IMG/VR virus record: IMGVR_UViG_3300013126_000205 | Span: 1-26,592 of that record | From: a virus | Length of the DNA stretch: 26,592 bases | Reading direction: 5' to 3' (one strand) | Shown here: positions 6,551 to 14,498 of the stretch, in pieces | Layout of the letters: every line of letters begins with the position of its first letter | How positions within the stretch are numbered: position 1 is the first letter of the stretch | Notes under the pieces: generated by a model | Database searches by the model: none | What the model was told of the DNA's origin: nothing | What the model saw: the letters and a program-made list of their open reading frames with translations, nothing else | Translations under genes and position numbers: made by a program

Positions 6551-7481
6551 TGTCGGCCTCCAGCTTAATAAGTTCTCGTGCGTACGCTTCGTTGGTCAGG
6601 CCAAGTCTCTTGGCGATGGCCACTTGCGACGGTGTCAGGCGGACCTGACGCGGCGCGGTTCCCCGCGTTACTGGAGCTACAACTGTAGCTGCCTTGCGTA
6701 CAGGAGCTTTGCTCCTGACAGGTTCGGCGTCTTCAAACCGTTCTGGAAAACGCCTACGAATCGTCTCATCAATGCTGCGATAGTAATCGTCACTACGCGG
6801 ATCGACGCCCGACCGGACCAATTTTTCATGCAGGCCATACGCGAGGGCGGTCATCTCCTCATCTGCACCGAACCAAGAATTACGCGCTCTCCAATCTTCA
6901 GCCTTTTGATCGACTACACGGGAGGGCGCAGGCGGTGCCTGTACCTGATTTGTATTTTGTACACTTGTATTATCGCTTTGTAAAGTGGGCTGGAATCTTT
7001 CCACCTCTTTAATACGAAGTTTCGCATCAGTCAGGGCTTCCTGTGCGTCCGTAATAAGCTCCGCATCCCCAGACTCATACGCATTTCGGAGTTTTTCTTT
7101 TGCGGCGGCCAGCTCCAGATTAGCGGCCTTGGTCACTTCGCCAATAAATACCTGCTCACCAGCACCAAGCTGTTGGCGCAGTTGCTTGTTTTCCTCATAC
7201 GCCTGCTGCGCAAAACGTAACGCTTCTTCACGTTCACGCGCTACCCGCTCTTTCTCACGGCGCTCGTCGTGCCAGACCTTTTTCATCTGGCCCAGACGCT
7301 TCTTAACCTTTTCGGAATACTCCTCAAGGTCGTCGTTATCCAACTCCTCCACGATGTTTTTGGGGAGTGGTACGCGGCCACGGTCTTCTTCCGGTGTGTC
7401 GTCTACGATCTCAATCTCGATATCGTTTTCGGACTCAGCGGTCGTATCAAGCTCATCAGGAAACTTAAAGGCATCGGGCAT
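6543..7481 (-). CDS. Scaffolding protein
   Basis: The 312-residue protein has the standard scaffold layout. The N-terminus is acidic (DTTAESENDIEIEIVDDTPEE). A long charged coiled coil spans roughly residues 50-160 (EEYSEKVKKRLGQMKKVWHD, REKERVAREREEALRFAQQA). A Pro/Ala-rich hinge follows, and a basic C-terminal helix ends it (LTPSQVAIAKRLGLTNEAYA), the part that in other scaffolds contacts the capsid protein. It is encoded between the GroES-like gene and the capsid-side genes. The scaffold directs procapsid assembly and is then removed; no protease is fused here. Confidence 0.85.
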   Translation of the reverse strand: MPDAFKFPDELDTTAESENDIEIEIVDDTPEEDRGRVPLPKNIVEELDNDDLEEYSEKVKKRLGQMKKVWHDERREKERVAREREEALRFAQQAYEENKQLRQQLGAGEQVFIGEVTKAANLELAAAKEKLRNAYESGDAELITDAQEALTDAKLRIKEVERFQPTLQSDNTSVQNTNQVQAPPAPSRVVDQKAEDWRARNSWFGADEEMTALAYGLHEKLVRSGVDPRSDDYYRSIDETIRRRFPERFEDAEPVRSKAPVRKAATVVAPVTRGTAPRQVRLTPSQVAIAKRLGLTNEAYARELIKLEADNG

Positions 7482-7491
7482 GATTAACTCC

Positions 7492-7872
7492 TTATGCGCG
7501 GCTCAATCCGCGTGGATCTTCGACAACGGCCTCCACCGTATCGTCGTTGATGATGCGCCACTCGGTCCCATGCAGTTTGATCCGCGTACCGGAGTACGGG
7601 CGCACGAGAACGAAGTCGCCTTCCTTGCACCAAGGGCCGGAGGGGAACCGCGTCTCATCCTTGTAGGCCATATCGCCCAGCTTGACGACGAACAGAACCG
7701 TAGTGGTCTGCTCCTCAACGCGCTTGGTTTCTTCGACCTTGATGATGCCGCTCTCATACTCCGATTCCATTTTCGGAACCATGCAGAGAATACGATAGCC
7801 TTTGGGATCAGGAAGTTGCTTAGCTTTTTTCTCAGCCGTATCAAGTGTCTCAGCGACAGAAATATCACTCAT
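7492..7872 (-). CDS. GroES-like co-chaperonin
   Basis: The protein is about 126 residues with a GroES-type beta-barrel. 'DPKGYRILCMVPKMESEYES' then 'GIIKVEE' corresponds to the start of Cpn10 and its mobile-loop region. 'FVVKLGDMAYKDETRFPSGP' then 'WCKEGDFVLVRPYSGTRIKL' matches the barrel core (GroES 'GDIVIF..'), and 'EWRIINDDTVEAVVEDP' the last strands. I chose the ATG at 7872, which has GGAG 10 bp upstream; ATGs at 7881 and 7899 would add 3 or 9 residues. Phage GroES homologues, such as T4 gp31, replace host GroES to fold capsid protein with host GroEL. The location beside scaffold and portal fits that role. Confidence 0.82.
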   Translation of the reverse strand: MSDISVAETLDTAEKKAKQLPDPKGYRILCMVPKMESEYESGIIKVEETKRVEEQTTTVLFVVKLGDMAYKDETRFPSGPWCKEGDFVLVRPYSGTRIKLHGTEWRIINDDTVEAVVEDPRGLSRA

Positions 7873-8065
7873 CTGCGTCATTCTCCAGACGTTTTGCAAG
7901 GTCGTTTATGGTTAGCGTTGCGAAATCGAGACCCTGAACGATTCCACAAAGGCGTTGATAATCTGCGTAGTCCTTGACGCTACCGCGCGTCAGGTGCTCC
8001 GTTATCGAAACGCGCTCTTCTTTCAACTTGGAAGCCAAGTATTCAAGAGCGTTGTTGTAGGACAT
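7865..8065 (-). CDS. Small conserved protein between portal and co-chaperonin
   Basis: The 66-residue, mostly helical protein contains 'LASKLKEERVSITEHLTRGS' followed by 'VKDYADYQRLCGIVQGLDFA'. The 'DYxxYQxLCGxxxGLxxA' signature recurs in small phage genes next to portals. It overlaps the portal stop codon region by one base and the GroES-like gene by 8 bp. It may help portal or head assembly; this is inferred only from conservation of place. Confidence 0.72.
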   Translation of the reverse strand: MSYNNALEYLASKLKEERVSITEHLTRGSVKDYADYQRLCGIVQGLDFATLTINDLAKRLENDADE

Positions 8066-10737
8066 TAGGTAGTTTCTTCCTTATCTTCGTTAGATTCAGG
8101 CTCTTCAGCCATCTCTTCAGTCTCCGGCTCTTCAGCCGATGGTGCAGCAAGCTGCATTTGCTTTAGCTTAACCTCGGCTTCACGTATCGAGCCTTGATCA
8201 GCCATGTTTGCAGCATCAAGCTGAAGCCGAACCGCATTCAGTTGTTGCTGTAGTTCTTTCAACCTAACCACATCCGCCATGTCGGCGGCTTCGATCTGCA
8301 GGCGCAGGGCTTCCAGTTGTGTCTGGGCCTTGGCCTGTGCTTCTCTCAGGTTCAAATCAGCTGCGCGCTGAGCCGCGTCAGTAGTTGTCTTGTTCTGGTC
8401 CGTGACGATCCTCGCCTGAACCTCTTGTGCCCGCAGCGCCAGCTCAGCCTTCTTGACCTCGGAGTTAAGTTTCAACTCCTCTACCTTCAGGTCAGCCAGC
8501 TGCTTCTTGATCTGCAGGTCAGCCTGCTGCATCTGCACGAGCGGGTCTTGCAACTGCTCTTGAGCTTGCTGGGCTTGTACCTCGGCTTGGTCCTTCTGCA
8601 GCAGCCGTGCAGCAGCCTGTGCAGCCATCTGGGAGAGCTGCACTTCGATCTCAGGCGGCAACCGACCGATCTCGTCGTCCTCGTTCTCGAAGTCCGGCGG
8701 CGGGGGTAGCGCAGCACCCAGTTGCTTCTCGATCTCCTTGCGGTACTGGAACGCCACGTGCTCCATGATGTGGGCTGAGGCCGCCGCTTGGATGGCCTGC
8801 GCCTGCGGATTCTGGCCGATGATCGCCGCAATCTTCGGGTCCTGCATGGCCGACATGTGGACCTGCAGGTGTGCCTCGTGGTCTTGGTACAAGAACGCCT
8901 TGACCGGCTTACCCATCATGACTGCCATGTTCTCGGACACCGGGTCCATGGGCTTCTGGTCGTCGTTGATCGGTACCAGCTTCTCAGCATTCTTGACGCC
9001 CAGCGTCTCAATCATCTGTCGATGAAGGAGGGGCAAGTTATAGATCTGCGGAGCAGACTGCGCGAGCTGCATCACTGCTTGGTACTGCACCACACGCTGG
9101 GCCAACGTCGATGCATTGGGGTCTGAGACAGGGATGACGTCTACTTGATCATAGTCCGACTGTTTGGCAGCCGCCTGTCCGATGTCCGGCTGATAGTTGT
9201 ACGAGACAGGCGTGTTGTCCCGGATGATCAGCGCGAGGAGCTTGAACTCCTGTTTCATCGTGTAGTGGATGCGCGCCTGTACAGCGGACATGACCTTGAG
9301 CGTACGCTCAAGGATGGCCAGCGTCGTACCGACCGGAGCCTGCGACGACATGTCGGAGATCTTGATGTCAGCTGCAGCAGCGAACTGCTTACCTTCGTTA
9401 ACGATCCGATCCATAAGGGCAGCCAGAGTCTGGCTAGGCTCTTTATATGGCAGCGGCAGGATGTTGTCCCGGATCGCACCAGACGGCAGATCAACGTCCC
9501 TGAACTCACCGGGGGCAATGGGCGTATCGTCGTTCTTGACCCGCATCCCACGGGCCTTGAGGCCGCCGGGGAGGTTAGACAGCGTGCCCGCATCGACCAG
9601 CTGACGGAGAAGAGAAGTCGCCGCCTGCGTGTGGCCGCCGATCAGGTGAATCAGGCCGAAGTAGTAGAACCCAAAGCCGGGAATGTAGCCGTAGTGAACG
9701 AAGTGCTGCCGTCGCTGTTTGACCTCATCGTCCTCAAGCCAATTCCGGCGCACGGCCAGAACAGTCGAGGTACCTTTCTCAATAGTGACGACATAGGGTA
9801 GGGCGATCCCAGTTGGACGACCGTCTTCATCCTTATCTTCATAGCCTTCCAGATCAAGATCGACATGCATCTCCAAGATCTGAAACCGGTCATCCAAGGA
9901 AGCCGAAAAGCCTTGGTCGATGGCTTTCTGCTTCTCCACTTCGTCCATGACGCGCTGGGGATCACCCAAGTCGATATCACGGTAGAAGCCCGCAACCTGC
10001 AGTTTACGCAGGTCATTCCTCGTCTTGCGCATGCGGTGAGTAACCCGCTCCGCAGACTCAAGGTTCGCCGCCCCATAGGGCACAATGATGTCCTCTGCAC
10101 CGATGAACAGCGCCGTCTGGCGTTGCAGAGATGGGTCATAATATATTTTCTTGAACGCATTACCTGACAGACACAGGCTCATCAGCATGCGCTCGTGCTC
10201 CGGGCGATACTCCTGCATCACCTCGGTCAGCTGATAGTTCATGTCCTCCTGCACGCGCTGTGCAGCGGCGGCCTTCTCAGGCGTCTCTTTGCCTACAATC
10301 TTGGACCGTACCGGACCCGCTGCCGGGAACGTCTCCATGATCGTCTCAGACTGGAACTTGATCGCGCTCTCCATGAGCAGGGGGTGATACACCCCGCATG
10401 CTCCGGGCCACGGCTCGCTACGCTCCTCATACTTGAGGCCAAGCAGCTTCAGACCTTTTACGTACGTATCCAGCCAGTCTTTGCGCGACGACAGATCATC
10501 CTCGTAATCACCAAGCAGGTCACTCGCAAGCAGCTGCAGGGCCTGCTCATCCATCTCTTCAGCGAGGTTGCTGTCGAAGTCTTCTTTGTCCTCGTCTTCT
10601 TTCTCCATATGGAAAGAGAAACCGGGCCCCTGAATGGTCAACTCCTCGGGATCTACGATCTCGATTTCAATGGGTTCCTCATCCGCCAAAGAGCCGAGGC
10701 CCATGGGAGCCGCGTACAGAGCCTTATCGACAGCCAT
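8065..10737 (-). CDS. Portal protein with long C-terminal coiled coil
   Basis: The 890-residue protein is a large P22-class portal: the dodecameric ring through which DNA enters the head. Diagnostic parts are 'SRKDWLDTYVKGLKLLGLKY' near residue 84, 'EPWPGACGVYHPLLMESAIK', 'FQSETIMETFPAAGP', 'HYGYIPGFGFYYFGLIHLIG', and the wing/stem region 'EGKQFAAAADIKISDMSSQA'. From about residue 690 the sequence becomes a Gln/Ala/Lys/Glu coiled coil (IKKQLADLKVEELKLNSEVK, AQAKAQTQLEALRLQIEAAD), ending in an acidic tail. P22 portal also has a C-terminal helical barrel. The start overlaps the previous stop (TAATG) and has GAGGAG upstream. Confidence 0.9.
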   Translation of the reverse strand: MAVDKALYAAPMGLGSLADEEPIEIEIVDPEELTIQGPGFSFHMEKEDEDKEDFDSNLAEEMDEQALQLLASDLLGDYEDDLSSRKDWLDTYVKGLKLLGLKYEERSEPWPGACGVYHPLLMESAIKFQSETIMETFPAAGPVRSKIVGKETPEKAAAAQRVQEDMNYQLTEVMQEYRPEHERMLMSLCLSGNAFKKIYYDPSLQRQTALFIGAEDIIVPYGAANLESAERVTHRMRKTRNDLRKLQVAGFYRDIDLGDPQRVMDEVEKQKAIDQGFSASLDDRFQILEMHVDLDLEGYEDKDEDGRPTGIALPYVVTIEKGTSTVLAVRRNWLEDDEVKQRRQHFVHYGYIPGFGFYYFGLIHLIGGHTQAATSLLRQLVDAGTLSNLPGGLKARGMRVKNDDTPIAPGEFRDVDLPSGAIRDNILPLPYKEPSQTLAALMDRIVNEGKQFAAAADIKISDMSSQAPVGTTLAILERTLKVMSAVQARIHYTMKQEFKLLALIIRDNTPVSYNYQPDIGQAAAKQSDYDQVDVIPVSDPNASTLAQRVVQYQAVMQLAQSAPQIYNLPLLHRQMIETLGVKNAEKLVPINDDQKPMDPVSENMAVMMGKPVKAFLYQDHEAHLQVHMSAMQDPKIAAIIGQNPQAQAIQAAASAHIMEHVAFQYRKEIEKQLGAALPPPPDFENEDDEIGRLPPEIEVQLSQMAAQAAARLLQKDQAEVQAQQAQEQLQDPLVQMQQADLQIKKQLADLKVEELKLNSEVKKAELALRAQEVQARIVTDQNKTTTDAAQRAADLNLREAQAKAQTQLEALRLQIEAADMADVVRLKELQQQLNAVRLQLDAANMADQGSIREAEVKLKQMQLAAPSAEEPETEEMAEEPESNEDKEETT

Positions 10738-11000
10738 TAACGTCTCCTCAACCGCGCCGTATTCTTAGCGGGGTCATACTTATACTCGGATGGACGCCTA
10801 CCGGAGCGTTTTGCCGCGCGGTCTATTGCCCGCTCCTCGGCTGTCATCGCATCGCGCTTGTGGCCTTCAGCCGTCAGTTTCCCAGACTCAGTCATGTGGC
10901 CACGAGAGATGAGGATGGCTCTGGCCTTGCCCTCATCTCCAACCTGCGCGGTTAGCCGCTTCAGCAAACTGTGGCGGCCCATGTGTTTCTGCGTGGCCAT
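10737..11000 (-). CDS. Small basic protein upstream of the portal
   Basis: The protein is about 87 residues (MATQKHMGRHSLLKRLTAQV, then GDEGKARAILISRGHMTESG, then KLTAEGHKRDAMTAEERAID). I chose the ATG at 11000, which lies 7 bp after the preceding stop and starts at the conserved 'MGRHSLLKRLTAQVG' region; the frame is open further upstream but would overlap the previous gene by more than 100 bp. It is rich in Arg/Lys and probably helical. Similar small proteins precede portals in related phages. Function is unknown. Confidence 0.72.
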   Translation of the reverse strand: MATQKHMGRHSLLKRLTAQVGDEGKARAILISRGHMTESGKLTAEGHKRDAMTAEERAIDRAAKRSGRRPSEYKYDPAKNTARLRRR

Positions 11001-11007
11001 AGGCGTG

Positions 11008-11511
11008 TCAGACTTCTTCTTTCGTCTTCGTCGTGTAGGACTTACCACGCCACGTGAAAGTCTTTGCGCCAGCTTTGCGGTAGTGGGCAAAGGCTTTTCC
11101 GAACGACTCTTCATCCATATTCCCAAAACGCCTCGGAGATTTCATAGGCTTGGCTGGACGAGCAGGGGGTGCCTCCTGAACAGTCACCTTGGGCGTACGC
11201 TTAGACGCTACCGGCTCTTTACGAGTAGCGTTCGCTTTACGTTCTGCAGCCGTCATGCGGCGCGGGCCTTCTTCTGAAGCCTGACTTCTGGCAAAAGTAA
11301 CACGTGAAGGAGTTGCGGTGCCTGAAGATCTCGTTGGAGTCCTTGAAGAAGCCGTGGCCGTAGGAGCGGCAGGCGACGCAGCGCGGCGAGGAGCGGTAGC
11401 GCCACGAGCGCGGCGTGAAGTGGGCTTTGATTTAGAGCCGTCGAACAGCTTACTCCGCAACATATCGAAGAGGGCGGTATCAGAGCCGTCTGATCCGGGT
11501 TTACGGGGCAT
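11008..11511 (-). CDS. Basic Pro/Ala/Arg-rich late protein
   Basis: The 167-residue protein has a largely disordered, basic and Ser/Thr/Pro/Ala-rich body (residues about 25-130; for example RRARGATAPRRAASPAAPTA). It ends with a compact conserved tail, 'FGKAFAHYRKAGAKTFTWRG' followed by 'KSYTTKTKEE'. That C-terminal 'FxxAFxxxRxxGxxTFxWxGKxYTT' motif is a recurrent element in small phage virion or DNA-associated proteins. It has a good ribosome site (AGGAG, 7 bp from the ATG). It may be a DNA-binding internal protein; evidence is composition only. Confidence 0.72.
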   Translation of the reverse strand: MPRKPGSDGSDTALFDMLRSKLFDGSKSKPTSRRARGATAPRRAASPAAPTATASSRTPTRSSGTATPSRVTFARSQASEEGPRRMTAAERKANATRKEPVASKRTPKVTVQEAPPARPAKPMKSPRRFGNMDEESFGKAFAHYRKAGAKTFTWRGKSYTTKTKEEV

Positions 11512-11520
11512 ATCTATCTC

Positions 11521-13050
11521 CTAATAATACCCCCGTGACATAGCACGGGAGGATTTGAACCACTGGATCGGTTCTGGCTCGTCTGACGGCAAGCGGATAA
11601 ACCCGCCCTGACGGAACCTCATTAACGCCAACGTCGTAGAGTCTACCAAGTCATCATTACGACCGGCAGGAAAATCGTTACACTCCTCTACAACTTCTCT
11701 AGCCCAACGTCTGTCCGGAGCCCACACGAGTCCAGCTGCGAACAGATCCGTCACGGCATTCACTCGCGAGATCTTGTCTTGACCTCTTCCGGGCGTAAAC
11801 TCCATCAGCGGCACACCCATCCGCCTCATCTCTTGGTACAGCGCCGCACCGTTGGACTTCTTCTCAACGATGAAGCTATCTGGCTCCCACTCTTTATACT
11901 CCTCCAATACTAACGCTTTAAGCTCTGGAAACTCCAGCCGCTCCTTGATGGCGTTGAGCAGGATGATGTTGTGATTGTTGGTCTCCTCATTGTAGAAAAC
12001 CCCCCAGACAGTCAGCGCGTTGTAGTCCGCCCGGTTATTCTTCTCCTGTGCGGCGTCCAGCGCCATGATGATGAATTCGCAATCAGGTGGGGAGTCCTGC
12101 TCCCAGACCTGCCACCACTCGCGTTTGATCAGCGCACCCTCTTCGGCGGTGGGCTGCTGCATGTACTGCGCCTGCCAATACCGGGGATCCATCGACGCTT
12201 TCTTGGCAAGCAGCTCGTCCAATGACCAAAAGTCAGGCCACAACGGCTTATCGTTCAATATGGCCGGAAACTCGATGACCTCCCATTGGTCAGAGTCATC
12301 GTTCTTGGTCATGTGGTCTATAATTTGTCCAGTAAGGTCCAGCTTACTCCATCGAGTCATGACCACGATGATGGCCCCACCCGGCATCAGACGCTGTACC
12401 GGGCCTGACTGGAACCATTCCCACGCCGGGTTGAATACATCAGCACGTCCCTGTTTCGCCTCCTGTTCGGAGTGGGGGTCATCAATAATGAACAGATCCG
12501 CGCCTCGACCAGCCAACGCACCGCCGACACCAATGGCGAAATACTCGCCATTATAGTTAGTGCCCCACCTCGACGCTGATTTACTGTCCGCCTGTAGCTC
12601 TACATTAGGGAAAATGTCGTGATAAAGGTCAGCCCCCACTAAATTCCGCACCCGACGACCGAAATTAACCGCCAAATCCGCCGTATGCGAGGCCATAATG
12701 ACCTTTTTCTGTGGATATTTGCCCAAGAACCACGCCGGAGCCAGATAAGAGATCATCTCCGACTTGCCATGACGGGGGGCGATATTAACAATCACCCTTT
12801 TCTTCTTGCCTTCGGCAATTTCCTCGAAGATTTTGGCCAATCTTCTGTGATGGGGGCCTACGATATACCCGGGATATACGTGCTGAATGAAATCCAGAAA
12901 GGATTCTTTGCCTTTTTGCTGAGTAAGCTGCGTCGTGTACTGTTTTAACAGGTCAGCGACATGTCTTTTCTGCTTATCAGGGAGTGTAGGCAGGGCTTTC
13001 TGCAGTGCAGTGATATGCGCGGGGGTTAATTTAGCCGCTAAAGCACTCAT
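11521..13050 (-). CDS. terL: Terminase large subunit
   Basis: The 509-residue protein is the packaging motor: an ATPase that drives DNA into the head and a nuclease that cuts it. ATPase motifs are Walker A APRHGKSE (91-98), Walker B LFIIDDP (186-192), and coupling motif MTRW (231-234). The nuclease shows the RNase H-like acidic residues in 'ALDAAQEKNN' (D332), 'VEKKSNGAALYQEM' (E396), and 'NDDLVDSTTLALMRF' (D466-D467). Length and order match intact phage TerL proteins, so it should be active. The start overlaps the probable TerS gene by 4 bp, implying coupled translation. Confidence 0.96.
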   Translation of the reverse strand: MSALAAKLTPAHITALQKALPTLPDKQKRHVADLLKQYTTQLTQQKGKESFLDFIQHVYPGYIVGPHHRRLAKIFEEIAEGKKKRVIVNIAPRHGKSEMISYLAPAWFLGKYPQKKVIMASHTADLAVNFGRRVRNLVGADLYHDIFPNVELQADSKSASRWGTNYNGEYFAIGVGGALAGRGADLFIIDDPHSEQEAKQGRADVFNPAWEWFQSGPVQRLMPGGAIIVVMTRWSKLDLTGQIIDHMTKNDDSDQWEVIEFPAILNDKPLWPDFWSLDELLAKKASMDPRYWQAQYMQQPTAEEGALIKREWWQVWEQDSPPDCEFIIMALDAAQEKNNRADYNALTVWGVFYNEETNNHNIILLNAIKERLEFPELKALVLEEYKEWEPDSFIVEKKSNGAALYQEMRRMGVPLMEFTPGRGQDKISRVNAVTDLFAAGLVWAPDRRWAREVVEECNDFPAGRNDDLVDSTTLALMRFRQGGFIRLPSDEPEPIQWFKSSRAMSRGYY

Positions 13051-13613
13051 TCCGGCTCTACCACGGCATATTCGACGTATTCCGCGTCATCGACACTGAT
13101 CCGCAGGGCTTCAAGCGTAGAAAGAAGCTCTTTCTCCACTTCTTCCATGGGTTTTACGACGTGGGTAACCTCAGATCGACGCTTGAATGCATCGACACCG
13201 TCAATATCACCGAGTTTTGTCAAAGCAGCGATACGATCTTTAGCACTCGTAGCCGTTTCAATCTCGTTAATCAGCCTATTAACCACATACATCTTGAGTT
13301 CAGATAGCTCATCGACTAACTGAACCTTATGTTGGGTAATCATCCCGGCCAAATAGGCCATGGTTTCATTGGGATAATTGGCAAAATCCGGGCGAATTGA
13401 CGGGTCTTGCATCATCTCTTTGGCAATTGACATGGCTCTGCTCTGATCGTCTTCTGTCGGCACAAGCGCCTGACCTGTAGCATCGGACAGGAGCTTTATA
13501 GTCCTAGCGCGCATCGCCAATTCATCAGCTGGCGACAACTCAGGCATGGCCATACCCGCTGATATAGGCAGCGGGATGTCTGTATCAATGTCTGGGATCA
13601 GATATGTTGTCAT
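13047..13613 (-). CDS. Probable terminase small subunit
   Basis: The 188-residue, mainly helical protein ends with acidic residues. Central blocks are 'NYPNETMAYLAGMITQHKVQ', 'LVDELSELKMYVVNRLINEI' and 'SAKDRIAALTKLGDIDGVDA' followed by 'FKRRSEVTHV'. The 'RxxALxKLGxIxGVDAFKxRxEVTH' block is typical of proteins annotated as TerS or DNA-maturase subunits beside T4-type TerL genes. It lies directly upstream of TerL with a 4-bp overlap. TerS binds the packaging site and loads TerL. The assignment relies on position plus family resemblance; no classic N-terminal HTH is obvious. Confidence 0.68.
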   Translation of the reverse strand: MTTYLIPDIDTDIPLPISAGMAMPELSPADELAMRARTIKLLSDATGQALVPTEDDQSRAMSIAKEMMQDPSIRPDFANYPNETMAYLAGMITQHKVQLVDELSELKMYVVNRLINEIETATSAKDRIAALTKLGDIDGVDAFKRRSEVTHVVKPMEEVEKELLSTLEALRISVDDAEYVEYAVVEPE

Positions 13614-13633
13614 TTTGCGCTGTCTGGGCCTAC

Positions 13634-13801
13634 CTATTCTTCAACAACTACTCCCTGTAGCTGCTCCTCAGCCTGTAGTTTGAGTTTGATCAGCAGGGGG
13701 TAGATCCCAGTCTTGGTCGGCAGGTCCCCGAGCAGAGACAGGATGGTGTTCAGCTCGTTAAAGGATACAGACAAGGTCAGGACTGGGTCTTGGTTTTGCA
13801 T
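13634..13801 (-). CDS. Small conserved phage protein
   Basis: The protein is 55 residues (MQNQDPVLTLSVSFNELNTI, then LSLLGDLPTKTGIYPLLIKL). The pattern 'xVxxLNxILxxLGxLPtxxGxxPLLxKIxxQAExQ' recurs in small phage proteins encoded near terminase or tail genes. I chose the ATG at 13801; the frame is open further upstream but that would overlap the preceding gene heavily. It is probably helical. Function is unknown. Confidence 0.72.
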   Translation of the reverse strand: MQNQDPVLTLSVSFNELNTILSLLGDLPTKTGIYPLLIKLKLQAEEQLQGVVVEE

Positions 13802-13805
13802 AGGC

Positions 13806-14114
13806 TCAGGCCCAAGGCAGCGGTGACCCAATAATCGGCGGGTTAGTTTTGCTATCAAGCAGCGCCTGCACTTCTGTCTCCAGCGGGTCTTTGATGCCTT
13901 CAGCCCATGCCCAACCAAGCACGTCAGCCTCAGTCAGATCTGCGTACGGAATAAAGGGGTCACCGGGGCCACCGAACCCAACGCTAGTAGTAATAGACGC
14001 GCTATCGCTGTTACCAGAGGCTGTAACACGAACACCAGCCTCAACTACACACAGGGGCGGCGTAGCCGTAGACGAAGTGGTATTCAGCCAATCAACAGAC
14101 CATACGATGCTCAT
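13806..14114 (-). CDS. First gene of the late operon, DUF7936-like
   Basis: The 102-residue protein has an N-terminal beta-rich part (MSIVWSVDWLNTTSST, then GVRVTASGNSDSASITTSVG) and a conserved C-terminal part, 'FIPYADLTEADVLGWAWAEG', followed by 'ALLDSKTNPPIIGSPLPWA'. The 'DPFIPYxxLTExxVxGWxxxxG...NPP....PLPW' signature matches what I recall as DUF7936, small proteins seen near tail and terminase genes. It has AGGAG 6 bp before the ATG and opens the leftward operon. Its role is unknown; the family name is from memory. Confidence 0.72.
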   Translation of the reverse strand: MSIVWSVDWLNTTSSTATPPLCVVEAGVRVTASGNSDSASITTSVGFGGPGDPFIPYADLTEADVLGWAWAEGIKDPLETEVQALLDSKTNPPIIGSPLPWA

Positions 14115-14400
14115 AGCAAGCTCCTATATATAGAGGAAGTGGCTAGATCATACATAAAAATAATTAGATTGCGAGTGGTGCGTCAGCATGGAACCAAATT
14201 GACAACCGGGGGGTGTTTTAGGGAAGGGGGTGGTGATTTGTGCGGATTATTGTGTATTGTGCGCGCACACGGAGTCCCAAAAAATATAGGGGGGTACCCC
14301 CCGGGTGGGGGTCCGCCCAGCCAGAAAACGACCCCGCTCCGCGCCGCCCGCGCCGTGGTTTGCGCCGCCCATGAATCCCAATGGAATCAATAGGTTACGC
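14115..14400. other. Divergent intergenic region with two perfect palindromes
   Basis: No gene is visible in this stretch. It separates the leftward late operon from the rightward genes. It contains the 12-bp palindrome TGTGCGCGCACA (14258-14269) and the 14-bp palindrome GGGGGGTACCCCCC (14290-14303), followed by a GC-rich tract with G-runs. A TATGAT-like hexamer on the minus strand (14152-14147) is a possible -10 for the late operon, but it lacks a good -35, so the late promoter may need an activator. The palindromes are candidates for a packaging or regulator site because the terminase leader starts here. No function is proven. Confidence 0.5.
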
Positions 14401-14420
14401 GTTTGGACCACGGTCCAAAC
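14401..14420. promoter_or_regulatory. 20-bp operator-like dyad, copy 1
   Basis: GTTTGGACC-AC-GGTCCAAAC is a perfect dyad with 9-bp arms and a 2-bp centre. It ends 8 bp upstream of the -35 of the promoter at 14429-14456, a position suited to an activator or to a repressor overlapping RNA polymerase. It is one of five related dyads between 14401 and 16905, so a dimeric phage or host regulator probably binds it. The regulator is not identified. Confidence 0.75.
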
Positions 14421-14428
14421 CATACGTA

Positions 14429-14456
14429 TTGACGACTGGTCTAGAACATGTATGAT
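14429..14456 (+). promoter_or_regulatory. Sigma-70-like promoter for the 14499 gene
   Basis: TTGACG (14429-14434) is followed after 16 bp by TATGAT (14451-14456). Initiation is expected near 14463, directly before a leader hairpin and 36 bp before the ATG at 14499. A dyad operator lies just upstream. The strong hexamers and single-gene context support an autonomous rightward unit. Confidence 0.7.
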
Positions 14457-14463
14457 TGATGCA

Positions 14464-14482
14464 CCGTCGCATTCCGCGACGG
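14464..14482 (+). other. 5' leader stem-loop of the 14499 transcript
   Basis: CCGTCGC-ATTCC-GCGACGG forms a perfect 7-bp stem starting right at the expected transcript start. Comparable hairpins follow the promoters at 16223 and 16813. It has no T-tract, so it is not a terminator; a 5'-end-stabilising or regulatory RNA element is more likely (inference). Confidence 0.6.
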
Positions 14483-14498
14483 ACAAAGGAGACTGAAA

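Noticed and set aside
14199-14227. TTGACA at 14199 as a promoter
   Set aside because: No -10-like hexamer occurs 15-19 bp downstream; the following sequence is G-rich.
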